NCBI GenBank assembly: GCA_027486405.1
Contig: JAIXPD010000095.1
Coordinates: forward strand, 1-64,000
DNA length: 64,000 nt
Source: Azospirillum sp.
Lineage (GTDB): Bacteria; Pseudomonadota; Alphaproteobacteria; Azospirillales; Azospirillaceae
Direction of reading: 5' to 3'
The notes under the pieces are model-generated. The model was not told the origin of the DNA. It did not search any database and saw only the letters and a program-made list of their open reading frames with translations. Both the position numbers and the translations under genes were made by a program. Of this stretch, positions 62,712-64,000 are shown piece after piece; position 1 is the first letter of the stretch; each line of letters opens with the position of its first letter.

Positions 62712-63776
62712 TCACGCCGCGCCGGACGGCATCGCGATCACGCTGATTCCCTGGGCGTGCCCGTCCATCAGGTGCCGGTATCCGTCGGCGGTCTGGTCCA
62801 GGGAAAAACGGCGGTCGATCACCGGCACCACCTGCCCGCGCTCCAGCAGGGAGCCAAGCGTCAGCAGATCGGGCCTGTTCGGTTTCATCAGGAACGGGGT
62901 CATCCGGCGGCGGGACCACGCCCCGACGGCCATCACCCGGGCCATCCACACCAGCGGCCCCACCCAATCGCCCCCCGGCCCGGCGGAGCCGGAGACGAAG
63001 ACGCCCTCGGGCGTCATCAGGGGAAGCCAGTCCGTCGGCGGGCGGTTGCCGACCAAATCCAGAATCACATCGTGGGTCAGGCCGCAGCGGGCCACATCCT
63101 CCCGCTGGTAATCCACCACGCGGTCCGCCCCCAGCGCGGCGACGCTGGCCACGTTCCGCCCGCTGCACACCGCCGTCACCTCCGCCCCCAGCGCCGTGGC
63201 GATCTGCACCGCGAGCGTTCCGACCCCGCCCGACGCGCCGTTGATGAGCGCGCGTTGCCCGGCTTGCAGCCGCCCGGCGTTGCGCAACGCTTGCAGCGCG
63301 GTCAGCCCCGACAGCGGCAGCGCGGCGGCCTGTTCCGCCGTTCGGTTGGCGGGAATCGGCACGAGGTGATCGGCCGGGACGGTGGCGAATTCGGCAAAGG
63401 CCCCGCCGTGAACCAGCCCGAACACCTCCTGCCCAACCCGCAGGCCGGTGACGTTCCGCCCGACGGCGCACACCCACCCGGCCAGCGACTGGCCGGGAAC
63501 CCGGTGAGCCGGGCGGCGGAGGCCGTATCCGGCAAGCCGAAGCGCGTGGGGGCGGCCGGTGAGCAGATGGACGTCGCCCTTGCACAAGGTCGCGGCCCGG
63601 ACCTGGATCAGCGCCTCGTTGTCCGCCACGATGGGGGGCGTCAGGGTTTCCACCCGCAGGATGTCGGGCGAGCCATAGCGGTCCGCCACCACCGCCGTCA
63701 TGCTGAGACGGAGGTCGCCGCGCGTGTTCGGATCCGGATCATCCCCGTTCCTTGCCGGGCTTTTCAGCGCGCTCAT
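62712..63776 (-). CDS. MDR-superfamily NAD(P)-dependent alcohol dehydrogenase/quinone oxidoreductase
   Basis: A 354-residue oxidoreductase. The GroES-like domain (MTAVVADRYGSPDILRVETL from residue 26) and a Rossmann domain with INGASGGVGTLAVQIA place it in the medium-chain dehydrogenase group close to quinone oxidoreductases. The structural-zinc cysteine cluster is absent. The first 25 residues are extra, so the start may be ATG 63701 rather than 63776. The promoter lies under two TetR-type operators, so induction by an electrophile or drug via the divergent regulator is likely. Confidence 0.87.
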   Translation of the reverse strand: MSALKSPARNGDDPDPNTRGDLRLSMTAVVADRYGSPDILRVETLTPPIVADNEALIQVRAATLCKGDVHLLTGRPHALRLAGYGLRRPAHRVPGQSLAGWVCAVGRNVTGLRVGQEVFGLVHGGAFAEFATVPADHLVPIPANRTAEQAAALPLSGLTALQALRNAGRLQAGQRALINGASGGVGTLAVQIATALGAEVTAVCSGRNVASVAALGADRVVDYQREDVARCGLTHDVILDLVGNRPPTDWLPLMTPEGVFVSGSAGPGGDWVGPLVWMARVMAVGAWSRRRMTPFLMKPNRPDLLTLGSLLERGQVVPVIDRRFSLDQTADGYRHLMDGHAQGISVIAMPSGAA

Positions 63777-63810
63777 GATCGGCTACCACCTGTGTTGCGA
63801 CGGTCTTGTG

Positions 63811-63861
63811 CTTACGGCGTAAGCGTGGGATCAGATAGGACTTACGCGGTAAGTTTGTCAA
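63811..63861. promoter_or_regulatory. Two palindromic operators and the oxidoreductase promoter
   Basis: CTTACGGCGTAAG (63811-63823) and CTTACGCGGTAAG (63841-63853) are nearly identical palindromes with centres 30 bp apart. On the minus strand TTGACA (63861-63856) and TATCTG (63837-63832) form a promoter of 18-bp spacing that the operators overlap. They lie between the oxidoreductase and the divergent TetR gene, the usual place for TetR-family sites. Confidence 0.8.
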
Positions 63862-63881
63862 GCCGGGACGACTCAGAAGCG

Positions 63882-64000
63882 ATGGCCAAAGCCACCCCCC
63901 CACCCACCCCGACGCGCCGCGCCCCGCGATCCTCGACGCGCCAACCGCTGACGCCGGATCGGGTGCTGGACGCCGCCTTGGCGCTTGCGGACGCGGAGGG
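63882..64000 (+). CDS. TetR-family regulator, N-terminal part (runs off the window)
   Basis: About 39 codons are visible from ATG 63882. A Pro/Arg-rich lead is followed by LTPDRVLDAALALADAEG, the first helix of the TetR DNA-binding domain. The rest lies beyond the window. Its divergence from the oxidoreductase and the twin palindromes between them indicate that it represses that gene and itself. Confidence 0.75.
   Translation, partial: MAKATPPPTPTRRAPRSSTRQPLTPDRVLDAALALADAE

Overview
The window is a GC-rich chromosomal segment of an alphaproteobacterium, most likely of the Rhodospirillales/Azospirillum-Magnetospirillum type. The main reason is the gene chain rplU-rpmA-obgE-proB-(HAD)-(TauE)-proA-nadD-rsfS-rlmH-gpmI-envC-ctpA-divergent polysaccharide deacetylase-rppH. 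Supporting reasons are the DUF1150/Hsp20 pair, a large CheA/CheY/CheR/CheD/CheB operon, FNR-type boxes, and many methyl-accepting and hybrid sensor proteins. No rRNA, phage, CRISPR array or transposase gene is visible.

Layout. 1-4.7 kb: end of an initiator tRNA-Met, a PRMT-like methyltransferase, a Cache-domain chemoreceptor, a sulfotransferase-like protein and an AT-rich gene-free stretch. 4.7-15.1 kb: a candidate aromatic-acid module made of a ferredoxin/FAD reductase, a diiron (R2-like) oxygenase, a PaaX-type repressor and, divergently, a Liv-type ABC importer (binding protein, two permeases, two ATPases), a metallo-beta-lactamase-fold protein and maleylacetoacetate isomerase. The two gene-free regions next to paaX share an operator-like pattern, TGATAC-N27-G(T/C)GTCA, with identical spacing, and an exact FNR box lies upstream of the oxygenase. 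15.3-32.9 kb: mixed accessory and housekeeping genes (hybrid histidine kinase, EamA transporter, CSD-RGG-CSD RNA-binding protein, NnrU, exonuclease, NUDIX, methyltransferase, orphan ParA with a membrane partner, LytTR and WYL regulators, VOC proteins, TerB, DUF1150/Hsp20, LhgO-like oxidase). 33.4-34.1 kb: rpsD with its own promoter and terminator.

34.2-47.9 kb: one long minus-strand operon of 14 genes that reads STAS, cheY, cheA, cheW, mcp, cheR, cheD, cheB, a soluble MCP-like protein, STAS anti-anti-sigma-like, RsbW-like ATPase, and two REC-PP2C proteins. It joins a complete chemosensory array pathway to a complete partner-switching module. One of the two PP2C phosphatases has lost two metal-binding aspartates and looks catalytically dead. 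This is the strongest candidate for an undescribed system in the window.

48-62.2 kb is the conserved housekeeping block listed above. 62.4-64 kb holds tRNA-Ser(CGA), an MDR-type oxidoreductase and the start of a divergent TetR regulator, with two palindromic operators between them.

Two copies of a small non-coding element (246 and 226 bp) share 17-bp terminal inverted repeats and are each flanked by a different, perfect 10-bp direct repeat. They are therefore convincing MITE insertions. Several C/G-rich palindromes and short tandem repeats (10-15 bp units) sit in intergenic DNA or at gene ends, in places inside coding sequence.
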